Below, piece after piece: positions 14,773 to 20,784 of a stretch of DNA of 43,520 bases. Source of the stretch: a virus; IMG/VR virus record IMGVR_UViG_3300031951_000362, positions 1-43,520 of that record; one strand, 5' to 3'. Both the position numbers and the translations under genes were made by a program. Positions within the stretch are counted from its first letter, which is position 1; the number at the start of each line of letters is the position of its first letter. The notes beneath the pieces are model-generated. The model had not been told where the DNA came from. It did not search any database and saw nothing but the letters and a program-made list of their open reading frames with translations.

Positions 14773-15411
14773 GTGCAAAACTTCTTTACTGTAGCCCTGC
14801 CCCTTCTGGCAACGGTTACAACCAATGCGGCAACACTGCCATTCGTAAACTACAAGATGCAGGGTCCTCCCCCATTTATTACTGATGTATTGAATCTTGT
14901 AGATGAGAAGACAGCGACCAAAGAGGTTGCTCCCGAAAAGCCAAAAGAGATAAGGCTAATTTGTAAAGGGTGTAATGAAAATGAGAATGCTACCCTGGCA
15001 TACTTCCAGGAGCGTGGTATTACAGACAGAAACGCCCTTGCTACTATCATGGGCAATATTAGACAGGAATCAACATTCGTGCCTAATATCTGCGAAGGTG
15101 GTAGCAGAACCAGTTGGAGTAACTGCGGACGCGGTTACGGACTGATTCAATGGACATCTGCCAACCGTTATTATGGATTGGGTGCTTTTGCTAATAAGTA
15201 TGGTGGGAAACCATCAGACTTACACACGCAACTTCGTTATCTAACGACTGAGGTTCAATGGCAACGAATTGAGGACAGGATGAAAACTCCTGGTAAGTCT
15301 ATCAATCGTTACATGGACTATGCGTATAGTTGGATTGGTTGGGGGCATCATGGTGCTCGCACACATTATGCACATGATTATGCTAACCGACTGATCACGG
15401 TAGAGGTTTAA
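14773..15411 (+). CDS. Phage tail-type lysozyme, exported or virion-borne
   Basis: 212 residues from GTG 14773; in-frame TTG 14725 is a longer alternative. N-terminus QNFFTVALPLLATVTTNA looks like a signal peptide or anchor. The catalytic part (from about residue 75) reads ATLAYFQERGITDRNALATI, then MGNIRQESTFVPN, YGLIQWTSANRY and DLHTQLRYLTTEVQW, the pattern of the phage tail lysozyme family in which a Glu in the RQES segment cuts peptidoglycan glycan strands. It probably opens the wall during DNA entry. No clear Shine-Dalgarno. Confidence 0.75.
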   Translation: MQNFFTVALPLLATVTTNAATLPFVNYKMQGPPPFITDVLNLVDEKTATKEVAPEKPKEIRLICKGCNENENATLAYFQERGITDRNALATIMGNIRQESTFVPNICEGGSRTSWSNCGRGYGLIQWTSANRYYGLGAFANKYGGKPSDLHTQLRYLTTEVQWQRIEDRMKTPGKSINRYMDYAYSWIGWGHHGARTHYAHDYANRLITVEV

Positions 15412-15423
15412 AAAAACTGAATA

Positions 15424-15452
15424 TATAGGGGGAGGGATTTACTTCCCCTTTA
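15424..15452 (+). repeat. Intergenic hairpin, copy 1
   Basis: ATATATAGGGGGAG...TTACTTCCCCTTT folds with GGGGAG (15429-15434) against TTCCCC (15443-15448). The layout repeats at 15670. It has only a weak T-rich tail, so it may be a partial terminator, an mRNA end or a translation element for the next gene. Confidence 0.5.
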
Positions 15453-15480
15453 CTTTTTATTCTATAGATTGGGAACAGAA

Positions 15481-15669
15481 ATGACCGAACAACAACAACA
15501 TCTAGCAAATCTTTTAGAGCAAAGAAATAATCTAGACCAACAAATGACTACAAATCGGGAACTGCTTTGGAAAATTCAGGGAGCAATTGAGTATTTGGCT
15601 CAAATCGGCGTAACCCTTCCAGAACCAGAAGTGACTGAAGAAGTGACTGAAGAAGTGACTGAAGAGTGA
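15481..15669 (+). CDS. Small coiled-coil protein with VTEE repeats
   Basis: 62 residues. The first 45 form an amphipathic helix (QQQHLANLLEQRNNLDQQMT) then IQGAIEYLAQIGVTL, a segment I know from many T4-like cyanophages. The C-terminus is three VTEE tandem repeats. ATG 15481 is chosen over an upstream in-frame start at 15469. Structural adaptor or chaperone are both possible; function unknown. Confidence 0.7.
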   Translation: MTEQQQHLANLLEQRNNLDQQMTTNRELLWKIQGAIEYLAQIGVTLPEPEVTEEVTEEVTEE

Positions 15670-15700
15670 TATATAAGGGGAGTGCTGCTTACTCTCCCTT
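15670..15700 (+). repeat. Intergenic hairpin, copy 2
   Basis: ATATATAAGGGGAG...TTACTCTCCCTT mirrors the element at 15424: AAGGG (15675-15679) pairs with CCCTT (15696-15700), directly before ATG 15701. Confidence 0.5.
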
Positions 15701-16093
15701 ATGATTAACTTTCAGTTTGGAAATAAAAAACCAGATAAACGAGAGATAATAAAAGTAAGTATTATCGTATCACTTCTTATCGCAGCACTCTCAACATTTA
15801 CTGGGATAAGTGAAACCAAACTCTGGGATATGTTGGATGAGTTACAGAGAAAATATCTTCCACTTGGTATTCTCAATGAACTTATCATCAGAGACCCTGA
15901 GAAGACCGAGAGGCGGGTCACCATGGACGTTGACGTCGCCATTGAGAAGTACTTGACGGAAAACCCAGAAGACCCTATAATACCTAGACCGAAGTTGGTT
16001 GAGAGACCACCTGACGGTAGTGAGGCGCAGAAACTGCTTGGTGGTGAGATGCGCCTTTGTGCTCCTTGGACTGAAAATTGCCTTAATGATTGA
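15701..16093 (+). CDS. Membrane-anchored conserved cyanophage protein
   Basis: 130 residues. A basic N-terminus (GNKKPDKREIIK) precedes one membrane segment (VSIIVSLLIAALSTFTGI, about 19-36). Then LPLGILNELIIRDPEKTERR and DVDVAIEKYLTENPEDPIIP, a pattern recurrent in T4-like cyanophages. Sits among wall-active proteins, so it could be a spanin- or anchor-like part, but no direct evidence. Its end overlaps the RlpA-like gene by eight bases. Confidence 0.7.
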   Translation: MINFQFGNKKPDKREIIKVSIIVSLLIAALSTFTGISETKLWDMLDELQRKYLPLGILNELIIRDPEKTERRVTMDVDVAIEKYLTENPEDPIIPRPKLVERPPDGSEAQKLLGGEMRLCAPWTENCLND

Positions 16094-16400
16094 AACTGTA
16101 ATTGCTGGTCTTACCTGTGGTATTGCTACTTTCTATGGTTTAGGAGATGGATTTCATGGTCAAACTACTGCAAACGGCGAAAGGTTTGATGCTTATCGTT
16201 GGACTGCAGCTCATCCTTATCTACCTATGGGTACAAAAATTCGGGTGACGAATCAAGACAATCTCAAACAAGTGATTGTAAGAGTGAATGATCGTGGTCC
16301 TTACTCCCACGCAGATTTAGACCTTTCTTATTCTGCTTTTGCTCACATCGAATCTACAAGAAAAGGAAACGCTACTGTATGCTGGAGGGTTGTAGGATGA
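16086..16400 (+). CDS. RlpA-like double-psi beta-barrel protein
   Basis: 104 residues, essentially one domain: ATFYGLGDGFHGQTTANGER, then MGTKIRVTN and VIVRVNDRGPYSHADLDLS. These are signatures of RlpA, whose bacterial members are lytic transglycosylases acting on peptide-free peptidoglycan strands. The Asp of VNDRGPY and the AYRW/AAHPYLP region match the barrel core. No clear signal peptide. The stop overlaps the next ATG. Adds a third type of glycan-strand enzyme in this window; a role in entry or lysis is inferred. Confidence 0.8.
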   Translation: MIETVIAGLTCGIATFYGLGDGFHGQTTANGERFDAYRWTAAHPYLPMGTKIRVTNQDNLKQVIVRVNDRGPYSHADLDLSYSAFAHIESTRKGNATVCWRVVG

Positions 16401-16768
16401 AAAAACTCATTGCTCTTGCTCTGATTCTTTCTGGTGCTCCTGCACTTGCAACACCAGAGCAAACTTATCGCCCATTTCGTTATGAAACTCCTTGTTTGTT
16501 GGAGCAAGGTATTCAAACCTATCCTGATACTTGTGTAGTAGTTGAAACCCGTGAAAAGGGTGGAGCACTTCGCACTCGTAACATCTTCTCTAATAAGCAC
16601 TCTCTCACTATCAAGGGTCGCTTTGATAAGGAGCAGGGATATATGACTTGGGATAGTCACAATAAGTTTGAATACAAGTGGGACTACAAGGTTGGTGGTC
16701 ATAATGACTTGGGTGCTTGGACTTATGTAATGCCTGGTTTCCTTGTTCAAAATGTTTCTTGGGACTGA
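16397..16768 (+). CDS. Exported protein of unknown function
   Basis: 123 residues with a clear signal peptide (MKKLIALALILSGAPALA, cleaved before TPEQT). Mature part is polar, with two Cys (CLLEQGIQTYPDTC) that could form a disulphide, and a Trp/Tyr-rich C-terminal half (WDSHNKFEYKWDYKVGG). ATG 16397 overlaps the RlpA stop (ATGA) and follows GGAGGG at 16384-16389. Probably periplasmic, working with the RlpA-like protein. Confidence 0.75.
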   Translation: MKKLIALALILSGAPALATPEQTYRPFRYETPCLLEQGIQTYPDTCVVVETREKGGALRTRNIFSNKHSLTIKGRFDKEQGYMTWDSHNKFEYKWDYKVGGHNDLGAWTYVMPGFLVQNVSWD

Positions 16769-16770
16769 TC

Positions 16771-16803
16771 TTGACAAACAAAACTGAGTAGTGTATACTA
16801 CTC
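16771..16803 (+). promoter_or_regulatory. Consensus sigma70 promoter with dyad over the -10
   Basis: TTGACA (16771-16776), 17 bases, TATACT (16794-16799). GAGTAGT (16786-16792) and ACTACTC (16797-16803) form an inverted repeat across the -10 box. The start predicted at about 16805-16807 almost coincides with the mature 5' end of the tRNA-Arg at 16808. Confidence 0.8.
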
Positions 16804-16807
16804 TTAT

Positions 16808-16880
16808 GGGCACGTAGCATAATGGATAATGCATCAACCTTCTAAGTTGCCGATTGCTGGTTCGAGTCCAGCCGTGCCTG
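16808..16880 (+). tRNA. tRNA-Arg (UCU)
   Basis: 73 bases. Acceptor GGGCACG with CGTGCCT (first pair G-U), D arm GCAT/ATGC, anticodon loop CTTCTAA giving TCT, T arm GCTGG-TTCGAGT-CCAGC, discriminator G. CCA is not encoded. Reads AGA, a codon common in AT-rich phage genes. Confidence 0.93.
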
Positions 16881-16896
16881 TTGTCCTTTCTTCATT

Positions 16897-17064
16897 ATGG
16901 ACCCAATAAAAATTCTAATATTAATTGGAGAACTTGAGGGGTGTTATGCCCATACCAAGAAATTGGGTTTTGAAGAGGACAATAAAATCCTTGCTGAGAT
17001 GAAGCAGAGGTATTATAAACTCTACTTCAAACTTTGTAAGGAACAGGGTGTTAAACCCCTGTAA
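16897..17064 (+). CDS. Small hypothetical protein between tRNA genes
   Basis: 55 residues ending at the base before tRNA-Asn. Helical and charged (HTKKLGFEEDNKILAEMKQR). No clear Shine-Dalgarno. An open frame of this length fitting exactly between two tRNAs supports a real gene, but no family is recognised. Confidence 0.45.
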   Translation: MDPIKILILIGELEGCYAHTKKLGFEEDNKILAEMKQRYYKLYFKLCKEQGVKPL

Positions 17065-17138
17065 TCCTGCTTAGCACAGTTGGTAGTTGCGCTGGACTGT
17101 TAATCCGGATGTCGCTGGTTCGAGCCCAGCAGCAGGAG
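17065..17138 (+). tRNA. tRNA-Asn (GUU)
   Basis: 74 bases. Acceptor TCCTGCT with AGCAGGA, anticodon stem CTGGA/TCCGG, loop CTGTTAA giving GTT, T arm GCTGG-TTCGAGC-CCAGC, discriminator G. Confidence 0.93.
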
Positions 17139-17141
17139 CCT

Positions 17142-17214
17142 GCCCTTGTAGCATAACGGTTACTGCATCCGCCTTGTAAGCGGAAGATTCTCGGTTCGAT
17201 TCCGAGCGGGGGCT
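17142..17214 (+). tRNA. tRNA-Thr (UGU)
   Basis: 73 bases, three bases after tRNA-Asn. Acceptor GCCCTTG with CGGGGGC (two G-U pairs), anticodon stem TCCGC/GCGGA, loop CTTGTAA giving TGT, T arm CTCGG-TTCGATT-CCGAG, discriminator T. Reads ACA. Confidence 0.93.
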
Positions 17215-17242
17215 TGACGGAAATAAAACTCCGTCTTATAAT
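17214..17242 (+). promoter_or_regulatory. Consensus sigma70 promoter with hairpin spacer
   Basis: TTGACG (17214-17219), 17 bases, TATAAT (17237-17242). GACGGA (17216-17221) and TCCGTC (17230-17235) form a dyad over the -35 and spacer, which may act as operator or, for RNA from upstream, as a hairpin. Drives tRNA-Gly. Confidence 0.78.
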
Positions 17243-17264
17243 CCCTTCCGTGTGGGCAAGTGTT

Positions 17265-17282
17265 TGGGAGAGCAATCTCCCA
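17265..17282 (+). ncRNA. GNRA hairpin in the tRNA-Gly leader
   Basis: TGGGAGA (17265-17271), GCAA tetraloop, TCTCCCA (17276-17282): a perfect seven-base stem six bases before tRNA-Gly. Possibly a processing or stability element. Confidence 0.6.
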
Positions 17283-17288
17283 CCGCCT

Positions 17289-17360
17289 GCGGAGTTAATT
17301 CAGTGGTAGAATGGCTGCCTTCCAAGCAGTTCGTCGTCGGTTCGAATCCGATACTCCGCT
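17289..17360 (+). tRNA. tRNA-Gly (UCC)
   Basis: 72 bases. Acceptor GCGGAGT with ACTCCGC, anticodon loop CTTCCAA giving TCC, T arm GTCGG-TTCGAAT-CCGAT, discriminator T. Reads GGA. Confidence 0.93.
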
Positions 17361-17387
17361 TTTTAAAAGATTCGGTTAACCACCCCC

Positions 17388-17422
17388 TTGACAAAAAGGT
17401 TAAGCGAATGTTAAAATAAATA
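17388..17422 (+). promoter_or_regulatory. Composite early/late promoter of the 17530 gene
   Basis: TTGACA (17388-17393), 18 bases, TAAAAT (17412-17417), overlapping the late box AATAAATA (17415-17422). The same overlap is seen before psbA and psbD. Confidence 0.65.
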
Positions 17423-17429
17423 TGTTCAA

Positions 17430-17529
17430 GTGATAAAACCTCAAATACTCGTTGAGTCACTGAAACGGAGAAAGTCGATTCTCCTTACATCCGCAGGTAT
17501 AATTCTGCGAGAAACTTAGAGGTACTATT
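17430..17529 (+). promoter_or_regulatory. Structured 5' leader with three stems
   Basis: Stem 1: GTGA (17430) with TCAC (17457), enclosing CTCAA/TTGAG. Stem 2: GGAGAA (17467-17472) with TTCTCC (17479-17484). Stem 3: CGCAG (17492-17496) with CTGCG (17505-17509). The Shine-Dalgarno TAGAGG (17517-17522) stays free, seven bases before the ATG. This suits a stable, highly translated mRNA. Confidence 0.6.
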
Positions 17530-17889
17530 ATGTTTAAATCCGCAATCGCAGCTGTTGCTGCTGCTCCTTTCCTTGCTTCGGCTGCGTTCGCTGGCCCTTA
17601 TGTTAATGTAGAATCTAACGCTGGTGTCGTTGGTTCTGACTACATCGGTACTCTGACCGAAGCACATCTTGGTTATGAAGGTGCTCTGTCTCCTACCGTT
17701 AACGGTTATGTTCAGGTTGGTCCTGCACTGTCCACTCCTGAAGGTGGTGACGCAACCGTTAAGGTTTCTGGTAAGGCAGGTGCTTCTGTTGCCGCTACCG
17801 ACAACCTGAGCGTCTATGGTGAGTACTGGTTCCTGACTGGTGATGACCTGACCAGCAACATCAAGGCTGGTGTGAAGTACACCTTCTGA
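17530..17889 (+). CDS. Small outer-membrane-like beta-barrel protein, copy 1
   Basis: 119 residues. Signal peptide MFKSAIAAVAAAPFLASAAF ending AFA, then GPYVNVES. The mature 98 residues alternate hydrophobic and polar residues in short strands (LGYEGALS, NGYVQVGPAL, LSVYGEYWFL) and end AGVKYTF, with the terminal Phe typical of outer-membrane barrels. Too short for a classic porin alone; it may form a small or oligomeric barrel. Paralogue of the 18023 product. Strong promoter, stable leader and its own terminator suggest high expression. It may change permeability or surface properties of the infected host; inferred. Confidence 0.75.
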   Translation: MFKSAIAAVAAAPFLASAAFAGPYVNVESNAGVVGSDYIGTLTEAHLGYEGALSPTVNGYVQVGPALSTPEGGDATVKVSGKAGASVAATDNLSVYGEYWFLTGDDLTSNIKAGVKYTF

Positions 17890-17953
17890 AATAGAAGGTT
17901 TGTGGAACCTAACTGTCCACATTGATTGTTAACTAAACCTTAACGACAAACTT

Positions 17954-17986
17954 AAAGACCCCTGTTAGAATATAGGGGTCTTTTTT
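17954..17986 (+). terminator. Rho-independent terminator after the 17530 gene
   Basis: AAAGACCCCT (17954-17963) pairs with AGGGGTCTTT (17974-17983), ten-base loop, T-run. The 17890-17953 stretch holds nothing else I can support. Confidence 0.9.
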
Positions 17987-18022
17987 ATTGAAGACATTTA
18001 ATGTTTATAAAAGGAGATTTTT

Positions 18023-18406
18023 ATGAAAGCAATCGCTCTTGCCGCAATGGCACTTCCGATGATTGCGGCACCTGCCCTTGCTGGTCCATATGTAGAAAGT
18101 AAGACCACCTCTGGTATCTCTGTTACCAGTGATAAGAGCACCTACAAAGGTTCTCAAACCGAACTTCGTGTTGGTTATGATGAAAAGGTTGGTAAGTCTG
18201 GTCTGAAAGTCTATGGCGAAATCGGTCCTGGTTATGAGTTCAACACTGGTAAAACTAAGAGTGAAGGTGTTGCCGTTGGTGAAGTAGGTTTCTCTTATCC
18301 TCTTGCTAAGAAAGTTTCCCTCAAAGGGAAAGTTGCTGGTGAGTATGGTATGAGTTCTGAGGTCCTTGATCTTGGTGGTGAAGTTAAAGTTCGTTATAGC
18401 TTCTGA
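18023..18406 (+). CDS. Small outer-membrane-like beta-barrel protein, copy 2
   Basis: 127 residues. Signal peptide MKAIALAAMALPMIAAPALA then GPYVESKT, the same mature start (GPYV) as the 17530 product. Strand-like repeats (LRVGYDEKVG, LKVYGEIGPGYEF, VGEVGFSYPLAKK) and C-terminal VKVRYSF again fit an outer-membrane barrel. AAGGAGA at 18011 is a strong ribosome site. It lies just past the terminator of copy 1, so it needs its own promoter or read-through. Confidence 0.75.
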   Translation: MKAIALAAMALPMIAAPALAGPYVESKTTSGISVTSDKSTYKGSQTELRVGYDEKVGKSGLKVYGEIGPGYEFNTGKTKSEGVAVGEVGFSYPLAKKVSLKGKVAGEYGMSSEVLDLGGEVKVRYSF

Positions 18407-18422
18407 TTTATGCTATAATACT

Positions 18423-18444
18423 GGGGTCTTCGGACCCCTTTTTT
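18423..18444 (+). terminator. Rho-independent terminator with UUCG loop
   Basis: GGGGTC-TTCG-GACCCC (18423-18438) followed by six T; a very stable tetraloop hairpin. TATAAT lies just upstream (18414-18419) but without a -35 box. Confidence 0.93.
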
Positions 18445-18600
18445 ATGATTAAACTTTTAAAGATCCTTAGAGCAATTGGAAATGAAATGTGGGCAGTGCC
18501 TACAGTTCTTTTAGTCACTTTTGTGTTGATACAAGGAATTCATACAGCAGAACATAAAAAACTTGATGGGCAAGTGGGAGATACTTGCCTGAATAGATAG
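18445..18600 (+). CDS. Small single-pass membrane protein
   Basis: 51 residues with one hydrophobic segment (AVPTVLLVTFVLIQGI). The ATG lies on the terminator T-run and has no Shine-Dalgarno, so either a later start (in-frame ATG 18487) or weak expression is likely. No family recognised. Confidence 0.35.
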   Translation: MIKLLKILRAIGNEMWAVPTVLLVTFVLIQGIHTAEHKKLDGQVGDTCLNR

Positions 18601-18619
18601 TAGTATACTGAGAAGTCTT

Positions 18620-18823
18620 ATGTCTCTTATTTCACAACGGGATAGGCAACTTACTATCACCGCCATCAATCATTATATTGATTATCTTTCTAGTGAGATT
18701 GAGTTTTATGAAAGAGAGGGTATGTTGGAAGATACTGACTACCAAGATCATAAGTTAGAACTATCAGAAACTTATGCTCTTTTAAACTGGATCAAACTAG
18801 AATATCAGAAGAATGAAAATTAA
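18620..18823 (+). CDS. Small helical hypothetical protein
   Basis: 67 residues, charged and helical (NHYIDYLSSEIEFYEREGML). AGTATACT (18602-18609) upstream contains a -10-like TATACT in a palindrome, but no good -35 is seen. Overlaps the next gene by 11 bases. No known family. Confidence 0.6.
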   Translation: MSLISQRDRQLTITAINHYIDYLSSEIEFYEREGMLEDTDYQDHKLELSETYALLNWIKLEYQKNEN

Positions 18824-18974
18824 TCTGTGGTATTGTGCTGATATGAATCAATGGCGTTGGACTCTTGTTGATGACCGACGCCCTATCTGCAGACAAGAAT
18901 CTGGGCAGAGGGAAGATTTGAGACTGGCTATGGAAGATGTTGCCAAAACTGTAGAGTATATGCTACAATGTTGA
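18813..18974 (+). CDS. Small Trp-rich conserved-type phage protein
   Basis: 53 residues beginning MKINLWYCADMNQWRWTLVD, a pattern reminiscent of small proteins found in T4-like cyanophages. Starts within the end of the 18620 gene (AATGA context). Function unknown. Confidence 0.55.
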   Translation: MKINLWYCADMNQWRWTLVDDRRPICRQESGQREDLRLAMEDVAKTVEYMLQC

Positions 18975-18975
18975 T

Positions 18976-19069
18976 ACACTCAGGTGTAATAGACCTGCCC
19001 GATGACCCAGCAAGTGAAGGGACCTGATTTACACTCAGACATTGACGGGAGCGTTACCTGTATCGGGCA
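18976..19069 (+). ncRNA. Candidate structured RNA element of unknown class
   Basis: TGCCCGAT (18996-19003) pairs perfectly with ATCGGGCA (19062-19069) as a closing stem around 58 bases. Upstream is CAGGT/ACCTG (18981-18985 with 18993-18997), and GTGTAA (18984-18989) can pair with TTACAC (19029-19034) as a long-range contact. The stretch 18975-19143 has no gene; it ends at the late promoter of the HNH gene. It could be a leader element or a free small RNA. No known class fits by eye. Confidence 0.5.
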
Positions 19070-19113
19070 TTATTAGAGTTTACTGACAACTTAATAGAAA
19101 CGGAGACTTATGT

Positions 19114-19121
19114 TATAAATA
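19114..19121 (+). promoter_or_regulatory. T4-type late promoter before the HNH gene
   Basis: Exact TATAAATA, 23 bases before ATG 19144. Mobile endonuclease genes in T4-like phages often have their own late promoter. Confidence 0.78.
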
Positions 19122-19143
19122 ATAATAGGTCTTTGTTTCTATT

Positions 19144-19680
19144 ATGAATAGTTGTCTAAACTGCGGATGCGAGCACGATAAACCTAAGTTCTGCTCCCGA
19201 TCCTGTGCCGCCATTTATAATAACAAAAATACGCCCAAGCGTAAGAGAACCGCCTGGAAGACTGCCACTTGCCAACACTGTGGTGTGGAGTTTGACTACC
19301 AGACCAAGAAGAGCACTGGTAAGTTTTGCTCCAATGAGTGTAGTGCCGCTGGTAGGAAGAAACTAAAAGTAGAGAACTGGTTGGCGGGCAACGCATTATC
19401 AACTGATAGGGGGGATACGCCAGGATACATAAGAAACTATCTACTGGAAGCGAGCGGGGGTAAGTGTTCTCTTTGTGGTTGGTCTGGCACAAACATCCAT
19501 ACAGGACGAATCTGCCTTGAGGTGGACCACATAGACGACGACCCTTTTAACCATTCTCCTGAAAACCTACAAGTGGTCTGTCCTAATTGTCACGCACAAA
19601 AAACTTTACCGCCCCAGAAGAGTAAAGGTGGGCGTTATAGTAAGGACAAGCAACATCCGAAGTTTCATATAAATAACTGA
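19144..19680 (+). CDS. HNH endonuclease with zinc fingers
   Basis: 178 residues. Two N-terminal CxxC-type knuckles (CLNCGCEHDKPKFCSRSC and CQHCGVEF...CSNECS) suit DNA recognition. The nuclease core is CSLCGWSG, LEVDHIDDDPFNHSPENLQV and CPNCHAQK, with the DH of VDHIDDD, an Asn in PENLQ and the zinc-binding Cys pairs in place. It probably cuts DNA as a free-standing homing enzyme, spreading itself between related phages. Flanked by late promoters on both sides and set amid small conserved genes, which fits a mobile insertion. Confidence 0.88.
   Translation: MNSCLNCGCEHDKPKFCSRSCAAIYNNKNTPKRKRTAWKTATCQHCGVEFDYQTKKSTGKFCSNECSAAGRKKLKVENWLAGNALSTDRGDTPGYIRNYLLEASGGKCSLCGWSGTNIHTGRICLEVDHIDDDPFNHSPENLQVVCPNCHAQKTLPPQKSKGGRYSKDKQHPKFHINN
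19668..19675 (+). promoter_or_regulatory. T4-type late promoter before the zinc-ribbon gene
   Basis: Exact TATAAATA within the last codons of the HNH gene, 29 bases before ATG 19704. It may have driven the downstream gene before the HNH gene arrived. Confidence 0.7.
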
Positions 19681-19703
19681 AAACTGAATACAGTTAACTT
19701 ATA

Positions 19704-19961
19704 ATGGATAACATTAAGATAAGATGCCGCTCCTGTGGTAAGGAGTTAGAGGGGCATCAGAATAAAACGGTGACTTGTGGTTGCCCTAATATGGCGACTA
19801 TTCGTGGTGATAAGATTTCAGCACTTGACTTATCTAATGTTATTATGCTAAACTCTTATCAACCCAAAAATAAAAAGGGTGTTCTTACACAAGAAGATAT
19901 CCTGTGGCAAGAACAAAGAAAGCAACGCAAGGTTCGTAAACTGGACTTTGAAGTTCGCTGA
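19704..19961 (+). CDS. Small zinc-ribbon protein, conserved type
   Basis: 85 residues. KIRCRSCGKELEGHQNK, then TVTCGCPNMATIRGDKI gives a CxxC...CxC zinc site; the C-terminal part is charged (EQRKQRKVRKLDFEV). The sequence looks like a conserved cyanophage family of unknown function, possibly nucleic-acid binding. tRNA-Ser follows six bases after the stop and may be co-transcribed. Confidence 0.7.
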   Translation: MDNIKIRCRSCGKELEGHQNKTVTCGCPNMATIRGDKISALDLSNVIMLNSYQPKNKKGVLTQEDILWQEQRKQRKVRKLDFEVR

Positions 19962-19967
19962 AAATTT

Positions 19968-20052
19968 GGAGAGATGGCCGAGTGGTTTAAGGCAGCAGTC
20001 TTGAAAACTGCCGAAGTGAAAGCTTCCGTTGGTTCGAATCCTACTCTCTCCG
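19968..20052 (+). tRNA. tRNA-Ser (UGA)
   Basis: 85 bases with the long variable arm of serine tRNAs. Acceptor GGAGAGA with TCTCTCC, anticodon loop around CTTGAAA giving TGA, T loop TTCGAAT, discriminator G. Reads UCA. Confidence 0.92.
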
Positions 20053-20105
20053 TTTTATTTAAGATTTAATAATTTCTTCAACACTTTTTTGAAATCAACA
20101 CAAAG

Positions 20106-20143
20106 TTGACGGGTTGAAACTACTTGCTATTATAGCTAGTAGT
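20106..20143 (+). promoter_or_regulatory. Extended -10 promoter overlapped by a 25-base dyad
   Basis: TTGACG (20106-20111), 16 bases, TG-C-TATTAT (20125-20133). ACTACT-T-GCTA (20119-20129), loop TTA, TAGC-T-AGTAGT (20133-20143) is symmetric apart from one central T:T position on each side. Because transcription would start near 20140, the dyad acts in DNA, as an operator would. Confidence 0.65.
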
Positions 20144-20161
20144 ATTCAATTTAAAACCCGT

Positions 20162-20311
20162 ATGGATCAGCACACCTACGAGAATTGGGTGAAGATCAAG
20201 GCGACCTTCGAAGAGTCTGGTAACACAGACAATATGTTCTACAAGAGAGCAGTAGAAATTGTAAAGACCAGAAGAGACCCTCTGGCGAAGTTTCTTGGTG
20301 ATGAAAAATGA
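20162..20311 (+). CDS. Small conserved-type cyanophage protein
   Basis: 49 residues from ATG 20162: MDQHTYENWVKIKATFEESG, ending DPLAKFLGDEK. The pattern (YExWxKIK, then NMFYKRAVEI) is familiar from short cyanophage proteins. An upstream in-frame start at 20114 would begin before the predicted transcription start and is rejected. The stop overlaps the next ATG (ATGA). Confidence 0.65.
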   Translation: MDQHTYENWVKIKATFEESGNTDNMFYKRAVEIVKTRRDPLAKFLGDEK

Positions 20312-20511
20312 TACACGAACAAGAAGAGTTAATCACTCGCTCTGAATGCCAGGAGATGATTGATGCTGCTATACGAAGGCACAATCGAAATGCTTCCATT
20401 ATTTCTATGTGCGTTGGTTGGGTTGTCCTTGCTTTATTTGCTGAAGGACTGCTAAGGCTTATAGGCGTCATTCCACCCTTACTACCATGGCTCAACATTA
20501 CCCTGAAATAA
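20308..20511 (+). CDS. Small membrane protein
   Basis: 67 residues. Polar N-terminus with a coiled helix (ITRSECQEMIDAAIRRHNRN) and one or two hydrophobic segments (IISMCVGWVVLALFAEGLLR, then LIGVIPPLLPWL). First of a run of overlapping tiny membrane protein genes. Conserved-type in cyanophages; function unknown. Confidence 0.65.
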   Translation: MIHEQEELITRSECQEMIDAAIRRHNRNASIISMCVGWVVLALFAEGLLRLIGVIPPLLPWLNITLK

Positions 20512-20672
20512 TAGGTATAGTTCTGCTTCTTATCTTTGCTGCCACGATGTTCTATCAAGGCACAATGATAATGAAAGGGCATCGTGGATATACTCATATG
20601 GACCACGAGAAACAAAAAATGACCAATATGAGAAAACGAATAGAGGAGTTAATGAACCAAGATGACGACTGA
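20487..20672 (+). CDS. Small single-pass membrane protein
   Basis: 61 residues: one membrane helix (IIGIVLLLIFAATMFYQG) then a charged helical tail (EKQKMTNMRKRIEELMNQDD). Overlaps both neighbours. Function unknown. Confidence 0.6.
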   Translation: MAQHYPEIIGIVLLLIFAATMFYQGTMIMKGHRGYTHMDHEKQKMTNMRKRIEELMNQDDD

Positions 20673-20784
20673 AGAGTGGTTTATTTTCATTGACTTTTTC
20701 TCACATATGCTCTATATGTTTGTAGCATTTATGTGTGGACTTATTATTGGATACCTAGTTGGATTTAGAAACGGAGGAATGTAA
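20662..20784 (+). CDS. 40-residue membrane protein
   Basis: Almost wholly hydrophobic (MLYMFVAFMCGLIIGYLVGF). Overlaps the preceding gene by 11 bases and shares its stop with the next start (TAATG). Function unknown. Confidence 0.55.
   Translation: MTTEEWFIFIDFFSHMLYMFVAFMCGLIIGYLVGFRNGGM

Noticed and set aside
17236-17288. Degenerate tRNA between tRNA-Thr and tRNA-Gly
   Set aside because: Only one GNRA hairpin; no acceptor, D or T arm can be drawn.
18414-18419. TATAAT before the UUCG terminator as a promoter
   Set aside because: No -35 match at 16-18 bases; the same applies to TATAAT at 36437.
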